In this document: piece by piece, positions 1-11,309 of the stretch
Layout: every line of letters begins with the position of its first letter
How positions within the stretch are numbered: the stretch's first letter is position 1
Assembly: GCA_013397695.1 (NCBI GenBank)
Contig: VYZI01000084.1
Location: 1,053,655-1,117,654, forward strand
Direction of reading: 5' to 3'
DNA length: 64,000 bases
DNA from: Centropus unirufus
Taxonomy: Eukaryota; Chordata; Aves; Cuculiformes; Centropidae
Program-made: the position numbers and the translations under genes
The notes under the pieces: generated by a model
Told to the model about the DNA's origin: nothing
Databases searched by the model: none
What the model saw: only the letters and a program-made list of their open reading frames with translations

Positions 1-230
1 CGCCATCCCTCCCCGCTCCAACCTGGCCGCCCGCGTGAAGCCTCCACCAACTTTTTCGCGGCGGAAAGCAAAGCGCTGCGCGGGGCGCGCCGCCGCCGCT
101 CGCTCCCATTGGCTCAGCCGCGCCGCGCACGCCGCGGATTGGACCCCGGCTGCCCTCCGGACCCGCCCCAAGGGGAAGGGCGCGGCCGCCGATTGGCTCG
201 GGCGCTCCGCTCCCTGCCGGGAGAGCGCGG

Positions 231-242
231 TTTGGCGCGAAA
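231..242. promoter_or_regulatory. Consensus E2F binding site
   Basis: TTTGGCGCGAAA matches the E2F/DP consensus TTTSSCGC with the extra AAA that makes it nearly palindromic. It lies 35 bp to the right of the last minus-strand CCAAT box in the presumed MCM5 promoter. MCM genes are classic E2F targets, so the site would give G1/S-regulated expression. Confidence 0.75.
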
Positions 243-450
243 TCGGGGAGCGGAAGACGGGGGAAGAGGGGGGAGAAATGGCGGGCGGGGTGGGGAGGGG
301 TGGGGGGTGCATTAGTTGTTTTTAGACCACGGGAAGCGTGGGCGAAACGGGCCAGGAGTGAAATAAGCTCCTGCTTTAGGCGCTGCGGGAGCAGCTGGAG
401 GGCTTGGTGGGGTGGCAGGACGTGAGTGGGGTGTCCCCGGGGGAGGAAGG

Positions 451-475
451 GGATTGGGATTGGGATTGGGATTGG
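451..475. repeat. Short tandem repeat (GGATTG)4
   Basis: Four perfect copies of the hexamer GGATTG lie at the right-hand edge of the CpG island. The unit resembles but is not the vertebrate telomere repeat TTAGGG. Confidence 0.9.
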
Positions 476-671
476 GAGGCTGTGGCGCAGCAGACCCTCA
501 GGCACGGAGGGCAGGCGGGAAGGCCGCTGGATGCGGTGGGTCGTAGCGGTGGGAGATGGAAGGGGGGCAGTCTGTGGGCAGGGTGGTCAGCAAACCGCCT
601 GCTCTGGGATATTGTTTCACTTAAGCTAAAGTCAGGTTAAGTTTCATCCAAGTAACTGTACTTTTTTTGGA

Positions 672-1092
672 AGTTAGACAGAATGTCTCTCTGACAGTGT
701 GTTTTCTTTCCAACAGTGTTTTTCCAGACACCATTCTTTGAAGACGACAATGCTTTGTGTGAAGTATGAGCTGTGTGGAACAGTCTCTTTTTCTGCCATC
801 ACCTCCGCTTGCAGCCTTTCCCTATCTCAAGTGCAAGGTCTGGCAGGGAGCTGGAGCCAGCTCCAAATTAGAGAGAGATTTTACTGTTGTGAAGCTCATA
901 ACAACATTAAAATTAGTCCTTGGAAAGTAATTAAATATGCAAAAGATCTCTGGAGAAATTTATACACGTGTATGGAAGTGGGAAATAGATTCTGTCCCCA
1001 GCTCTTGTCTCGCTGCACGGGATTGATGGAGATCGCTCCCTCGTGTTGCCCAGGCCTGGTAAAGGATGCTTGCTTCCTAAAACGCCTAAAGG
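672..1092 (+). repeat. LTR-like dispersed repeat, copy 1
   Basis: About 420 bp shared with copies at 42266-42696 and 59565-59986. By eye roughly nine in ten bases match the third copy and clearly fewer match the second. Shared landmarks in order: GACAGAATGTC near the 5' end, a pyrimidine tract ending in AACAG, an ATTAAATATGCAAAAG TATA-like stretch at about 930-944, the block GATGGAGATCGCTCCCTCGT, and a 3' end CCTGRTAAAGGNTGCTTGC. A TATA-like box followed ~130 bp later by an ATAAAGG poly(A)-like signal is what one expects of a solo LTR, but clear TG...CA ends and target-site duplications were not identified. A 133-codon open frame crosses it (699-1100), but it is not preserved in copy 2, so I do not call it a gene. 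Confidence 0.75.
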
Positions 1093-3425
1093 AGTCTTAG
1101 GGAGTTCAGGATCTCTGCCTCAGGAAGTGGGTTCATCAGAATGCTTTTCTCCTGACTAGTAGTGAATATTGAGGGGAGCCTGGCAAGTCATTGGGTAAGG
1201 ATTTTGGCCCTTCAAAAATCCATTAGTGTGCATCCTAAATGAATACTATGCTGAGATGCGTAGTGAGTTGCAAAGGAGGTTTTAACTGCAGCAGGTGGCA
1301 AATAAAGACTGCCTTGTTGCAGAGAAACCAGATATGTTCATAAAGATTACAGATGAATACAAATGTTACCCAAAGGAATAAGGAGAATGTACTTTGCACC
1401 TCGTTTATTTACTACGAGCATCCTGATCTCAGGGACACAGACACATGGTATCTCCTACAGACATCCTAATATCTGCCCAGCGGTGCAAACCCTTGATGCC
1501 TTCTTCAGACATCCGGGTTTCTGTGCTCAGGGATGTCTACATTTAGAGTCTTAACAACATTATGAACTCAGTAGTTAATCGATTCAAGATTGAAAACGTG
1601 ATGAAACAAGGAAAAGGATATCAGATAGGGGGAGTTTGTGATTGTTTAAGGATTACCTGAAGGACATCTTTATCCTGACTAAGGATGTGGAAATGAAATA
1701 AGTGATTTTGTGTTAAAATACAATTGTGTAACCGAAAAAATCTTGAGCATCAGGATTTTGAGCATTGTTTTTGTATAAATGGGCCTTTGGGGTTTTCAGT
1801 AGGTGTGCTAGTTTTGTGGAAGATCTTCCACCTAGCACCCTACACAGAATAAAAGCAATGACTTCTTCCTAAACAAAATACTTTGCCTCAGGAGTTTTTT
1901 TTTATTTATTTCGTGTAGCTTAAGCAATGCTTTAGTTTTCACCTCTAAAGATTTCTTTAGGCTTAGTCTGGAGCTGTTCAGTGTGTGATAGCACAATGGC
2001 TGTGGGATATTCAAAGAAGCATACCTCTTCTGCCATGAGCAAGGAGGGGATGTCAATCTGAAACCAGATTTCCTAACTGTGAAGTCACAGTTACGATCTC
2101 CTTGGGCAGCAAAGAGGAGTTGAGTGTGGTAGGGTGCCTGGGCATTTGTTTGCATGTTTAGGATGTTTAATTATTCAGCGTGCTTGAATGAACAGAATGA
2201 TTTAGTTAGGCTGGGTTAGGGGGACTATATAGGTAGAACTTAATATAAATTTGAACTAATAAGTTATTATATTTGAACAGCCATCAAGCCTCATATCCCT
2301 GCTTTTCAAACATCTAACTGTATTTTTAAGAATGAAATATTTGTTTCTACAGGGCTTGGCAAATGGTTCTAAATAGAGAAGTATTAAAGGGGGTTTGGGA
2401 AGGCATATAGGGTAGATAAGAGCCTGAGCATAATGACAATCCCTCTTTCCCACTGCTTATTCTCAGCAGGACCTGTATTCTGATTCTTGCTCTGGGAGTA
2501 GGTTCGGGGCTGGCCATTAAAACAGATCAGTAAGAAAACATGTCTTTGTATTTAAGGTCACAGCCATAACTGGTGGCGTCATGAAGGCAGGTTGATCCCA
2601 GAGGATTTTTTGTAGGGAGATGGGAGAGAACTGAGGTGATACGTAATGGCCTTGATGGCACAGCAGGCACAAAACGTGAGCTGCAGCCTCTCCTGCAGTG
2701 CCTCCTGTGTTAGAAGACCCTCTGAAGCACAAAGGGCCTGTGGCCATAGCAGTGGCTGGCCACAAAGCCAGCTGTCCAGATCTGCCTCCGCAGAAGAGGA
2801 AGTAAGAAAGGTGCGCGCATGGTGCTGTGTGTTTGGAGTGCCTTTAGCAATGCCAAGGTGTGTGCCAAATCCTGGGAGTCAGTTGGGTTGGTTTGTTACC
2901 TAGGTGAGGGCACGCAGTTGCATGCTTGATGTCTCCCATTTAGCTGCCTTGTGCGATCAAAATCTAGTGGGCATGTCATTTCTGGGTGGTGAAAATGTGC
3001 TTGATTCTCTGATTCGTGCTGATGTTCTCACAAGGGCAATCTGGTAGTGGAGCCTTTAGCTGGTACTTGGTAGGGAGAGCTGTCCTGGTTTAGATCAGCA
3101 GAGGCTCCCGTCACCTTTGATTTTAGTAGAATAGCAACCAGCTCTTATGTACAACTTCCGTTCCTTAAAGATACATTTTAAAGATACTTTGTACCTTCAC
3201 AGCTGAATTTTGTTGCATTTCTAGAAATAGGGACCAGTGCGTAGGAGCTGAAGAAACCTACCCTAGCTCATAGCAGATTAATGTTAGCAATGAGTGGGAG
3301 CAGAGCATGGCTCTAATAGCTCCCACTCTCGTCTATTGTCGTGTCTGCGGAAGAAATAAAACTGGGAGGAAGAGAGACACCTCCTTTCTCCCCAGCTAAG
3401 GTTTTAATAAGAGGAAACACCAGGC
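1093..3425. other. MCM5-HMOX1 intergenic spacer
   Basis: AT-rich sequence without a codon-biased open frame, tRNA or recognisable transposon. It separates the presumed MCM5 promoter from the HMOX1 polyadenylation site. The open frames here are short and show no family resemblance. Confidence 0.6.
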
Positions 3426-3445
3426 CCGAAGACTTTACATTGACA

Positions 3446-3451
3446 TTTATT
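3446..3451 (-). other. HMOX1: HMOX1 polyadenylation signal AATAAA
   Basis: TTTATT on the plus strand gives AATAAA on the minus strand, about 580 bp beyond the HMOX1 stop codon. Cleavage would fall near 3425-3435, giving a 3' UTR of about 600 nt (roughly 3430-4027). Confidence 0.65.
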
Positions 3452-4027
3452 ATGTGTATAAATTATATAAACAGACAAGAATGACACTGTATCTTCAACA
3501 GCTGTCTTCTGCTTTTTAAAAAACAAAAATGATTGGGAAAAAGAATTCACAAAGACCTACTAGTGTCATATAAACCAGTCTATAACCCGCAGGAGCCATG
3601 TGGCTCCACAGAAAAAGTGATCACAGTATTATCTAGCAGTATAAAAAAACCCGAGGAAACAGAGCTCTAGAGAGCTGCGTGTTTCTGAGGAGAGGCAGAT
3701 GTCAAAGCTGCATTTCTGATCCTGTAGGATTTTTGCAGGCACTCTGTTAAGCAACAATTCTTGGCCATTGTTTTTAGCCTTTTCTACCCTTATTTTTTGC
3801 TGATAAAGTTAGTCTCTGCAAAGAGCTCACATGAAGCACAGGAGAGACTTTGCCTGAACCCCCTTATGACACACTCTGATATCTGGGGAGAAAAGTCTCC
3901 TAATATTAGTGGCAGAGCCAAGATCACAGTACCCAGTTCGTGGGGTGTGAATTTCTCTGAGAAGAACTGGGATAGCTGAATTAGTTCAGGGTCTAGGAAG
4001 GCACAAAAAGGCGAAGGTCCTGCTTCT

Positions 4028-7000
4028 TCACATGGCAAATAAGCCCACGGCAACTGTCGTGGCTAGGAAGCTGAGTGCCAGGATCCACCGCACCAGGGGA
4101 GTGGTGGGAATCATGTCTGTGTGTCTTTCCTGTGTCCTCTCATTTTCTTTTCCAGGTGCTGGACCTAGATCAGTAAGAAGGGGGGAAAAAGGGTGGATGA
4201 GAACAGGCTGAAGCAATGAGCTGCCAGTAAGTCACACTTGCTCTCCCCAGTGCTGGAGCAGACCTTGCTGGAGTTGTCAAGGGGAGAAGGAGGAAGCTCA
4301 GAACTTGGTTTGGCTTGAGGAAACAGTGACAGCAGGTTCAGCCCTCCCAGGGTGGGTGAAGAAAGGAAGCAGCAGACTTGACCTTGCAACCATAAAGGCT
4401 CACAGTCCTTCTGCCTGTACTTGAGTACTGTCTTCTTCCCTTGCCTCCTTACAGGCTTATAAATGCACTGCTCAGCTCCTTCAAACCCCTGATGCGTGCA
4501 GAAGACAGCCAAATACCAGAATCTAAAAAGGCATTTTGTCTCCTGTGTCTCATTGATGTAATTGTTTAGGAATCTCATGACCTTAAACAGGTAGCCCCTA
4601 GCACTCCAGACAAATAATTTTCGCTGTACAACTTCCAGATGGGATTCCTCATCAGCCACCAAACTTTTCTCAAAATCCTGCTTTTATGAGCGTATTGGGA
4701 AAGGAGCAGCAAAGTTTCACTGAGAACTTTTACTGCCTTACCCAAAGAAGTTTCTCTAAGCTTCATGGGCGAGAGATCCACAGGCAAGGTTTGCTTTTCA
4801 TTCTTTGCCACAGGAAAACTGTGGTTCAACCTCATACGCACAAATAAACCTCCCTTTTAGTTTTAGAATAGGTAGGTCATAAGGGCTTTTTTATATTAAC
4901 TACTCGTTGTCAGGGAAACCACTTTCCTCTGTAAACATCTGAGCCTGCTCCTAACTCAGCCACAGGTTTGACTCTGTGAAAAGGGACTGTTTTGCAGCAG
5001 CTGCTTGGACTTTGCTCAGTTCTGACTTGGTGCTTGCTAGTAGATGGAGCTTTGTCAGTGCTATAAAACTGGCAGGCAGCCTGTACATCCCCGGTGCCCA
5101 GCTGGTTACATTTCACTACCCAGAACAATGCTCACGAAAGCAGCACCCTTTCAGGAGTGTTTTCAGTAACTAGTTCAGTAAGGCAAGAAAATGACACAGG
5201 AAAAATTTGGTTCAAAAGGACAGGCAATTGGATAGGGCTGTGTGTCTGGAAGAACCTTCTGTCAGCATCACGGCACCACAGTTGATCTGCTGGGCCCAAA
5301 ACTGCAGCCGTTGCTTCTGTGAACTCAAGGCCAGTTCTCCCTGTGGTCAAAAGCCACGTGGCTGATGAACCGTACACCTTGTTAAAACCTATGTGAAGGA
5401 GAGGGCAATCCTCTTGTAAAGCATTGACACTGTTTCTAGAGGGCTCTAATGTGTCACCCTTGCTCAGTCACGTCTAGTCAAGAAGCCTTGCAGACACCAG
5501 TGACTCCCCGTGCACTACCTACTGATGGCTGGAGGAAACACAGGGCAAGAACCGCATGCTCATTTCTCAGAGGCATTTACAAGAGCAGAGGAAGAGAGGA
5601 GAGCAAAACGACAAGGGGCAATGTTGAACACCTGCCCTTAGAAGTAGTGTTTTACCATGCTCACCTGATTTGTTAACATTCCTTGTGCGAAGCTCCACCT
5701 TTGGCTGCCCAAGGTGACCATTCTCCTGGCCCTTAGACACCAGCTCCTGCAGCGCCTCAAACACCTGAAAAGAGGGAACACCAGCTCATTAGGTGGCCTC
5801 CTCTTCTTTCACTGGCCCTCTTACCCCTGCCCCAAGCACTTTAGGAACTAGAGGAAGACACAAAACTTTGCTCCAAGTCTCCTGGCACTTTTTGCACAGA
5901 ACACAATCTGCCCATGGGTAAAGAACATGTATTTCAAACTTCTTGTTACCTTTACAGGTTCTCCCTGAAGCTTACAGCTCAGGAGAAGGCTATTCCCGAT
6001 CTTCAGGTGGAGAAGGAAAGCAGAGTACCTCTGCATCTAGTCAGCATCCACAGAGAACCTGTGGAGCTTTACTATAAGAGGCAGAACAGATAGATAGTGT
6101 TCCCTACGCCCAATATAAGTCATCATTCATATCTGAACAATGGCACACAAGAGACTGAATTCAAACCCTAGGGGAGGGAGAAGAGTCTTCAGAGACCAGA
6201 ATTTTGATAGGCTCCTAGGTTGGATGAGTGTAGTCATTCACATCTGACTAGCTCGCCCTCACATACAACTTCCCATAACCTCCACAGCAAAAATACTGGC
6301 TTTGTCTTTCCCCTGTAGCTGTTATCTTGTTTGAGAGAAGGTGTGGGCAGGAAGGGCTGGCTGGTTGCTACTCACCTGTATATTTAGCAGGAATGCTTTC
6401 TTGGCTTCCTCCAAAACTCTTCTCTTAGTGGCAAGATCCATCTCAAGGGCATTCATGCGGGAGCGATAGAGCTGCTTGAACTTGGTGGCGTTGGAGACTC
6501 CATCAAAGGTGAAGAAAGCCAACCCCTCCCCAGTGCTGGGCAGCTGTAGGGCCTTTTGTGCAATTTTCTTCAGCACCTGCCCCCCAGACAGGTCGCCCAA
6601 GTAGCGAGTGTAGGCATGGGCCACCAGGAGCTCTGGGTGGTTCTTGCCTACATAGTGGAGCCTATCGACATACTTCTGAGTAGCCTCAGGACATGGGATC
6701 TCTTCCCTCCAGCTGCTGCCATAGAAGTACTCCAAGTCTTCCTGCAGGGCAGCTTTCCGGTGCAGCTCTGCCGGAAAATACACTGGGGCATAAACTGGGT
6801 TGTTCTTGTTACGTTCAATCTCTTCTTCCAGAGCAGAGTAGATGAAGTACAAGGATGCTGTAACCAGCTGAAAGAGAAGGATGAGACTGAGATACAGGTG
6901 CACCTCCCTGTCTTCTTCAGGTTTGGGGGACAAATCCTACCAATGGTGGACATAACCAGTATGAGTTTATCCCTTCCTCTTCTGCCTGAGGCAGCATCAG

Positions 7001-9631
7001 GTAACACCTAAGCCCTTTCCAGCAGGTATTGGTCTTAATCTGCCCTTAGAAACCACTGCCTTTGCCTTCAGGTTAAAGTTCTTGCGGCTTGTTGTAACGG
7101 AAACTGGGGCCCTGTTAAATCATTCCTGGTCTATTCTCCTCATGCCTCAGTCAATAGAGAGGGTATTCCCAAAGGTATATTTTCTGGTGCATTGTTCCAA
7201 TCTGAATGCTTCAAGATGCGGCTTCCCTTTGTGGAGCCTTGCGAGATGATGACACACCCTGTTTGTTTTTCAACTCCTTTGTCCTGTTGGGGCATCCCAC
7301 CATCCTGGAAACTGAGGCACCACCACTCTCCTCATTCAGACTTGCAAGTGGGGTTGCCTCTGAGGAGACAAGATAAAAGGAGGCTGGAAGCCCAGCCAGC
7401 CTCTGAAAGATGCCTTTGTGAAGGAGTACTGTGAGGCTGCGTGTTCTCCTCTCTATTTTAAGACCATTGTTGTTGTTGTTTTCCCCAGCTTACGTGATGC
7501 TTTCTTCTATCTGCCAGCTTTTCCACGTGGCCTAAGACAATCTAGCTGTGTTCTTTCCTTCCCCAGGCGTTTTGTTTTCAGAGGCTGAATACATATCTAC
7601 AACTACACCGCCCCTTTCATACACTGCAATCCCTTATCAGCTGCAAAGGGTAAAACATGAAGGTATTGTAGTGCAGGTGAGTCAGGTTTGGGGGTGAGGG
7701 GAGTTAAGCTGATGGCAGGAGAGGAAGCAGCTTACTCTCCCACAAAGCAATCACTTCTGCTGTAATAGAGTTGCCGTTCAACTTTTCCCCACTCTGCCAG
7801 CAAACAGGACTTTGATAAGCACAGGGGCAGTGGCTTGTTGTGGGAACAAATGTTCAGATTCTGGGGAGACACATGTCAAGGCGGATGTAAGTTAGCCAAG
7901 AGAGTAAACAAAAATAGAGGTTTTTAAACAAAAACCTGTTATCCAGCTTACCGGAAAAAAAAACCAAAATGTGGGAACATTGCCTAACAAATTGAAAAAA
8001 TAGAACTTGACTGGTTGTTTTCAGAGGCAGGTAGTGGTTTAAAGGGAAACATGGCTTTTGAAAACTGTCGTTACTTTTTAAAACCCAAGTCATGCCACTC
8101 CCTCGACAGTACATAAATATATTGTAAGGTACTGAGATATATTCCTGAAGGCCTGACTTTTTACATTACTGACAGCCTGTCTCAAAGTTCACTGCCTAAA
8201 CAATGCTGCACTTCTAACAGCGGGAAGTCAGCACTTGCGATTAAATTTATGCTTGACTAAGTATCCTGAATGCGACCTGTCAGAAATAAGTAGTCTTTTT
8301 CCTACTCTTGTAAGTTTATTTGCCAAGGAACCGTTCGACAACAAAGTAATTAAACCACAGGTTGGATTGCTAGCTGTTATTTGCAAGCCCATGCGTCACA
8401 TCCCATAGCCTGCCAGGAATTTCTGGCCCAGGTGTGTGCTGTAGTTTTGCTCATGGCTTTGTTACGTGGCTGAGGTCCCAGGAACCATGTATGTAGCTAG
8501 GTGAGGCACAAACTAATATCTGTGAATGATTCTCTTTTGTCTTAAGAAAGGCAACAGGCTTCTACCTGTTAGTGATAGACATGGCTTGCTCAAATTCAGC
8601 CTGCCTTGAAGTTATTATTGTTCACCATCTCAGCTTTGATATAACCCAAGTGACAACATCGCAAAGTTCAGTGCAAAGGTGACCCCGCTGCCTCACTTTC
8701 TCACAGTTCCATCATTATTTCTAGCTGTAGGTGGTTAGAGGGTTGTAAACTTAGTATTCCTCATCTTTTTGGCATTTCAGCTACTCCTGTGTCTCCGCAT
8801 AGTCACACCTCCTTTAGCTATCATTGCCAATAATAATCATGCAGGCATTTATGGAGAATGAGAAAAGTAATTACATGAATCCCTTCAACCTCTTTGTTTT
8901 TCTGTCCTGTTTCAGCTTGGCTGCCTAGCTTGATTTGCAGTCTTTCTGTTCCTTCTGCAAGTGGAGCTGGTAAGATCCCATTGCGCTGGAGTTTAATGAA
9001 GAGCATGTTCTGCTCAGGAGATGCAGACAGCTGTAATGCAAAGGAAGCTCCTTCCTTGTGCCATCCCCCTCCTCCCCACTCCAATCCCTGCACAGCCTGT
9101 CTGACCTAACAGTGTATTTCCTGGTGAGGAAATCCTATCTCTGAGCAATGCTACTATGAAGTACCTTAAACTCGTGGAGTGACACCTGCCCCTTCTGGAA
9201 ATTCTTCATGAATGGTGTGTTCTCCGCCTGCTCATGCACCTCCTTGGTGGCTTCCTTCATGAGCTCTGACAAGTCCTTGGACATGCTGGGGAAGAGCAAC
9301 AAAACAGATGTCAGTGCTGCTGCTCTCCTCTGGCAAAATGGATCTTAGCTCTCTGGGATAAAAGCAGGACCCTGGAACAGCAGGAAGAGGAGCAGATCGT
9401 TCCCAAAAGCTGTGGATGACAACAGAGGAGCGCCAGCATCCCAAACGCTGTCCTGAGCGGGGAAGACTGACAGACTCCATCCAGACATGAAAGCAGGAGC
9501 ATGCAGTTCCCTGCTGAGCAGAAACAGGAACATGCCAAGGGGAGAAACACAATACTCTGCTGGCAAAAAAAATCCCTCTCCTTCCCATCCCGCTCTCACC
9601 TCTCGGAGCTGTGTTTCTGGGAAGTTTCCAT
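4028..9631 (-). CDS. HMOX1: Heme oxygenase 1, five coding exons, 293 aa
   Basis: Coding exons (minus strand): 9631-9600, 9285-9165, 6867-6376, 5764-5665, 4164-4028. All introns are GT-AG and the total is 882 nt including TGA. The start METSQKHSSESMSKDL is like chicken HMOX1 (about 296 aa as I recall). The enzyme oxidises heme to biliverdin, CO and Fe2+ with electrons from cytochrome P450 reductase at the ER surface. Visible residues are the proximal heme ligand His28 in KEATKEVHEQ (human His25) and the distal-helix motif GDLSGGQ at 142-148, with Gly142, Asp143 and Gly146 (human 139, 140, 143). A hydrophobic C-terminal tail, about residues 271-293 (WILALSFLATTVAVGLF), is the ER anchor. The 492-nt exon 3 carries most of the fold. 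No defect is seen. HMOX2 is excluded because the heme-regulatory Cys-Pro motifs typical of HMOX2 are absent and the synteny is that of HMOX1. Confidence 0.97.
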
Positions 9632-9756
9632 GTTTCTCGACTTTGTTTCACTCCTCCACTTCCCTGTTGTTTTTTCTTGCTCGTGCTTTCCTCCTTCCGT
9701 TTTTTTCCCGGGATAATGAAGCCTCTGATCTGGGCAGCCCAGCTCCAGCATCCAGC

Positions 9757-9777
9757 TTTATACTGCCAGGCCACGTG
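9757..9777 (-). promoter_or_regulatory. HMOX1: HMOX1 core promoter: TATA box and CACGTG E-box
   Basis: On the minus strand TATAAA occupies 9762-9757, and a perfect CACGTG E-box lies ten bases upstream at 9772-9777. The predicted transcription start is near 9730, giving a 5' UTR of about 100 nt with no upstream ATG seen. The proximal human HMOX1 promoter also has an E-box bound by USF-type factors just upstream of its TATA box, so this arrangement looks conserved. The region is not a strong CpG island, in contrast to the other promoters in the window, as expected for an inducible gene. Confidence 0.82.
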
Positions 9778-11279
9778 AGCAGCCAAACCGCTGACCTCAG
9801 TGTGAGTACAAACTTCTTGCAACACAGCTGCACTTCCCAGGGTGGCTCTCCCCCCCGTCCTAGCCTGCAGCCCCAAGGGACCAGAAGGAAGTCACCTGAT
9901 GTGACTTGATAACTAAGCATAAACCAGAGCATTTCCAGCAACTTCCCCTTCAAGGGTGCCTGGCTCTGTAACCCTTTGTATAGTGCCCGTGGTGGGCAGA
10001 GCCCAGGTGCTGCAAGAGGTGCACATTGTGCTGGAGGCAGCAGGGATGGACAAGGAGGAGAGGATTTAGAGGGCTGGTGCCTGGGGCAGGGTGGGCAGCC
10101 TCCGTTCCTTGTAGCCCAGTCTGTGTCCGGCTCCACCCTGCCTGGGGAGCTAAGACAACAGCCATGCTCATCTGTCCTAGCACGACTCCGGTATAAACAT
10201 CTCATTTCCCATGACTGTGCAGGCTTCAGAGAGTCTCTCACCTAACACTGCACTTGCTGGCCATGGCATGGGGACCTCAGGCACTGCAGGTTAGGATCAT
10301 ATCCCCTTCCATGGCAGGGAGCACAGCAGGGAACCTGGGATGTGCACCAGTCCTGGGCACCCATGCTAATCCAGCTGCTCTGGCACATGCATACGTCAGC
10401 TTCGGTCTGCAAGTGCCAGGAGCATTTTCACAGTGCTGGGCGGTGGGGAATAAGCCCTCTCTCTTTGCACAGAGCCAGGACAGGTGTGCCTGCCCTGATG
10501 CACAGTGGAATCCTTTCCTTGTGCACGCTAAGAACAACTTCTGATTTGTGCGGCAATTGGTCCCTGCTGTTACCACAGCTGTGTGCAGGGTGATTGAGGA
10601 GAACAGCCCTCCATCTCCTGGATGCCCAGAAGGCTGAGGTAGTTGGTGGACTGAAAAGCTGTGCTACGAGACTTGGGGGAAACAGAGGATGTCCATGGAG
10701 CCTTTCAAAGGCAAATAATTTATCTCATTGGGGAAAAGATAATTGGACAAGATGCTTCTTCCACGAGCTGGCTGCGTTGCTGTTTTATCTGCCGAACTGG
10801 TCAGCGAGGCAACCAAGAGATGAAGTGGGGCCCTTCTTTCCCAACTGTTGCTGTGCTGGAAGCAGGGCTAGCTGGTATGGATGATGTGTTGGCCAGCTGT
10901 ACTTCAGAGGAGCCACACTCTGTACTCAACTCAGAATGCTGGGCACTTAAAGCCACATTCCTCTGCTGCTGTGGGAGGGAGAAAGCCCCATGTTTCAGTC
11001 GTATATGGGATGGTCGGGAGGCAGAAGCAGAGAAGGAGGTGGGGGGGGGGGGTCTGTGGCATGTTCTGTCCATCTGACCCCTGTACTGAGTCCACTCTGG
11101 GTCTTTTTGCTGGCGGGTGCTGCCATCCAAGCCATATGCCTCGTGTCTCCCTGTGACTACACCCGGCCACAGCTGGGTTTGCTGCTGTAGGTTAGAAAGC
11201 TCTCCTAGAGGAAAGATTCTTCCACATTTGTTTTGTGACTAGGGCAGACATCTGGCTTGTGGTGCAGCCCTCAGGAAGG

Positions 11280-11309
11280 ATTACTCAGCGCTTCCACCCT
11301 GACTCAGCC
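11280..11309. promoter_or_regulatory. Two adjacent antioxidant-response-like motifs
   Basis: TTACTCAGCG at 11280-11289 and TGACTCAGCC at 11300-11309, twenty bases apart. The second fits the ARE core TGACNNNGC and contains the AP-1 site TGACTCA; the first is a one-base variant. They lie about 1.6 kb upstream of the predicted HMOX1 start. Function is inferred only. Confidence 0.4.

Larger units (their letters stand above)
1..560 (-). promoter_or_regulatory. MCM5: CpG-island promoter, probably of MCM5 (leftward)
   Basis: The first ~330 bases are very GC- and CpG-rich. They hold three ATTGG motifs (108-112, 138-142, 192-196), which are CCAAT boxes on the minus strand. A textbook E2F site, TTTGGCGCGAAA, lies at 231-242, and a second E2F-like stretch (TTTTTCGCGGCGG) at 52-64. 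CCAAT plus E2F is the usual architecture of replication genes. In the conserved gene order MCM5 follows HMOX1 on the same strand, so a leftward MCM5 should start here. No MCM5 codons are visible: the ATG at 6-4 on the minus strand is not followed by the known MCM5 N-terminus. The gene assignment is inference from synteny and motifs. Confidence 0.62.

Noticed and set aside
451..475. GGATTG array as an interstitial telomere repeat
   Set aside because: The unit is GGATTG, not a rotation of TTAGGG or CCCTAA.
699..1100. 133-codon frame in LTR-like copy 1 and the similar 125-codon frame in copy 3 (59567-59944)
   Set aside because: The shared peptide only reflects nucleotide similarity of the two recent repeat copies. 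Copy 2 does not keep the frame and there is no codon bias.
9232..9876. 214-codon minus-strand frame across HMOX1 exons 1-2 and the promoter
   Set aside because: It is in a different frame from the verified HMOX1 exons and crosses the TATA box; no bias.
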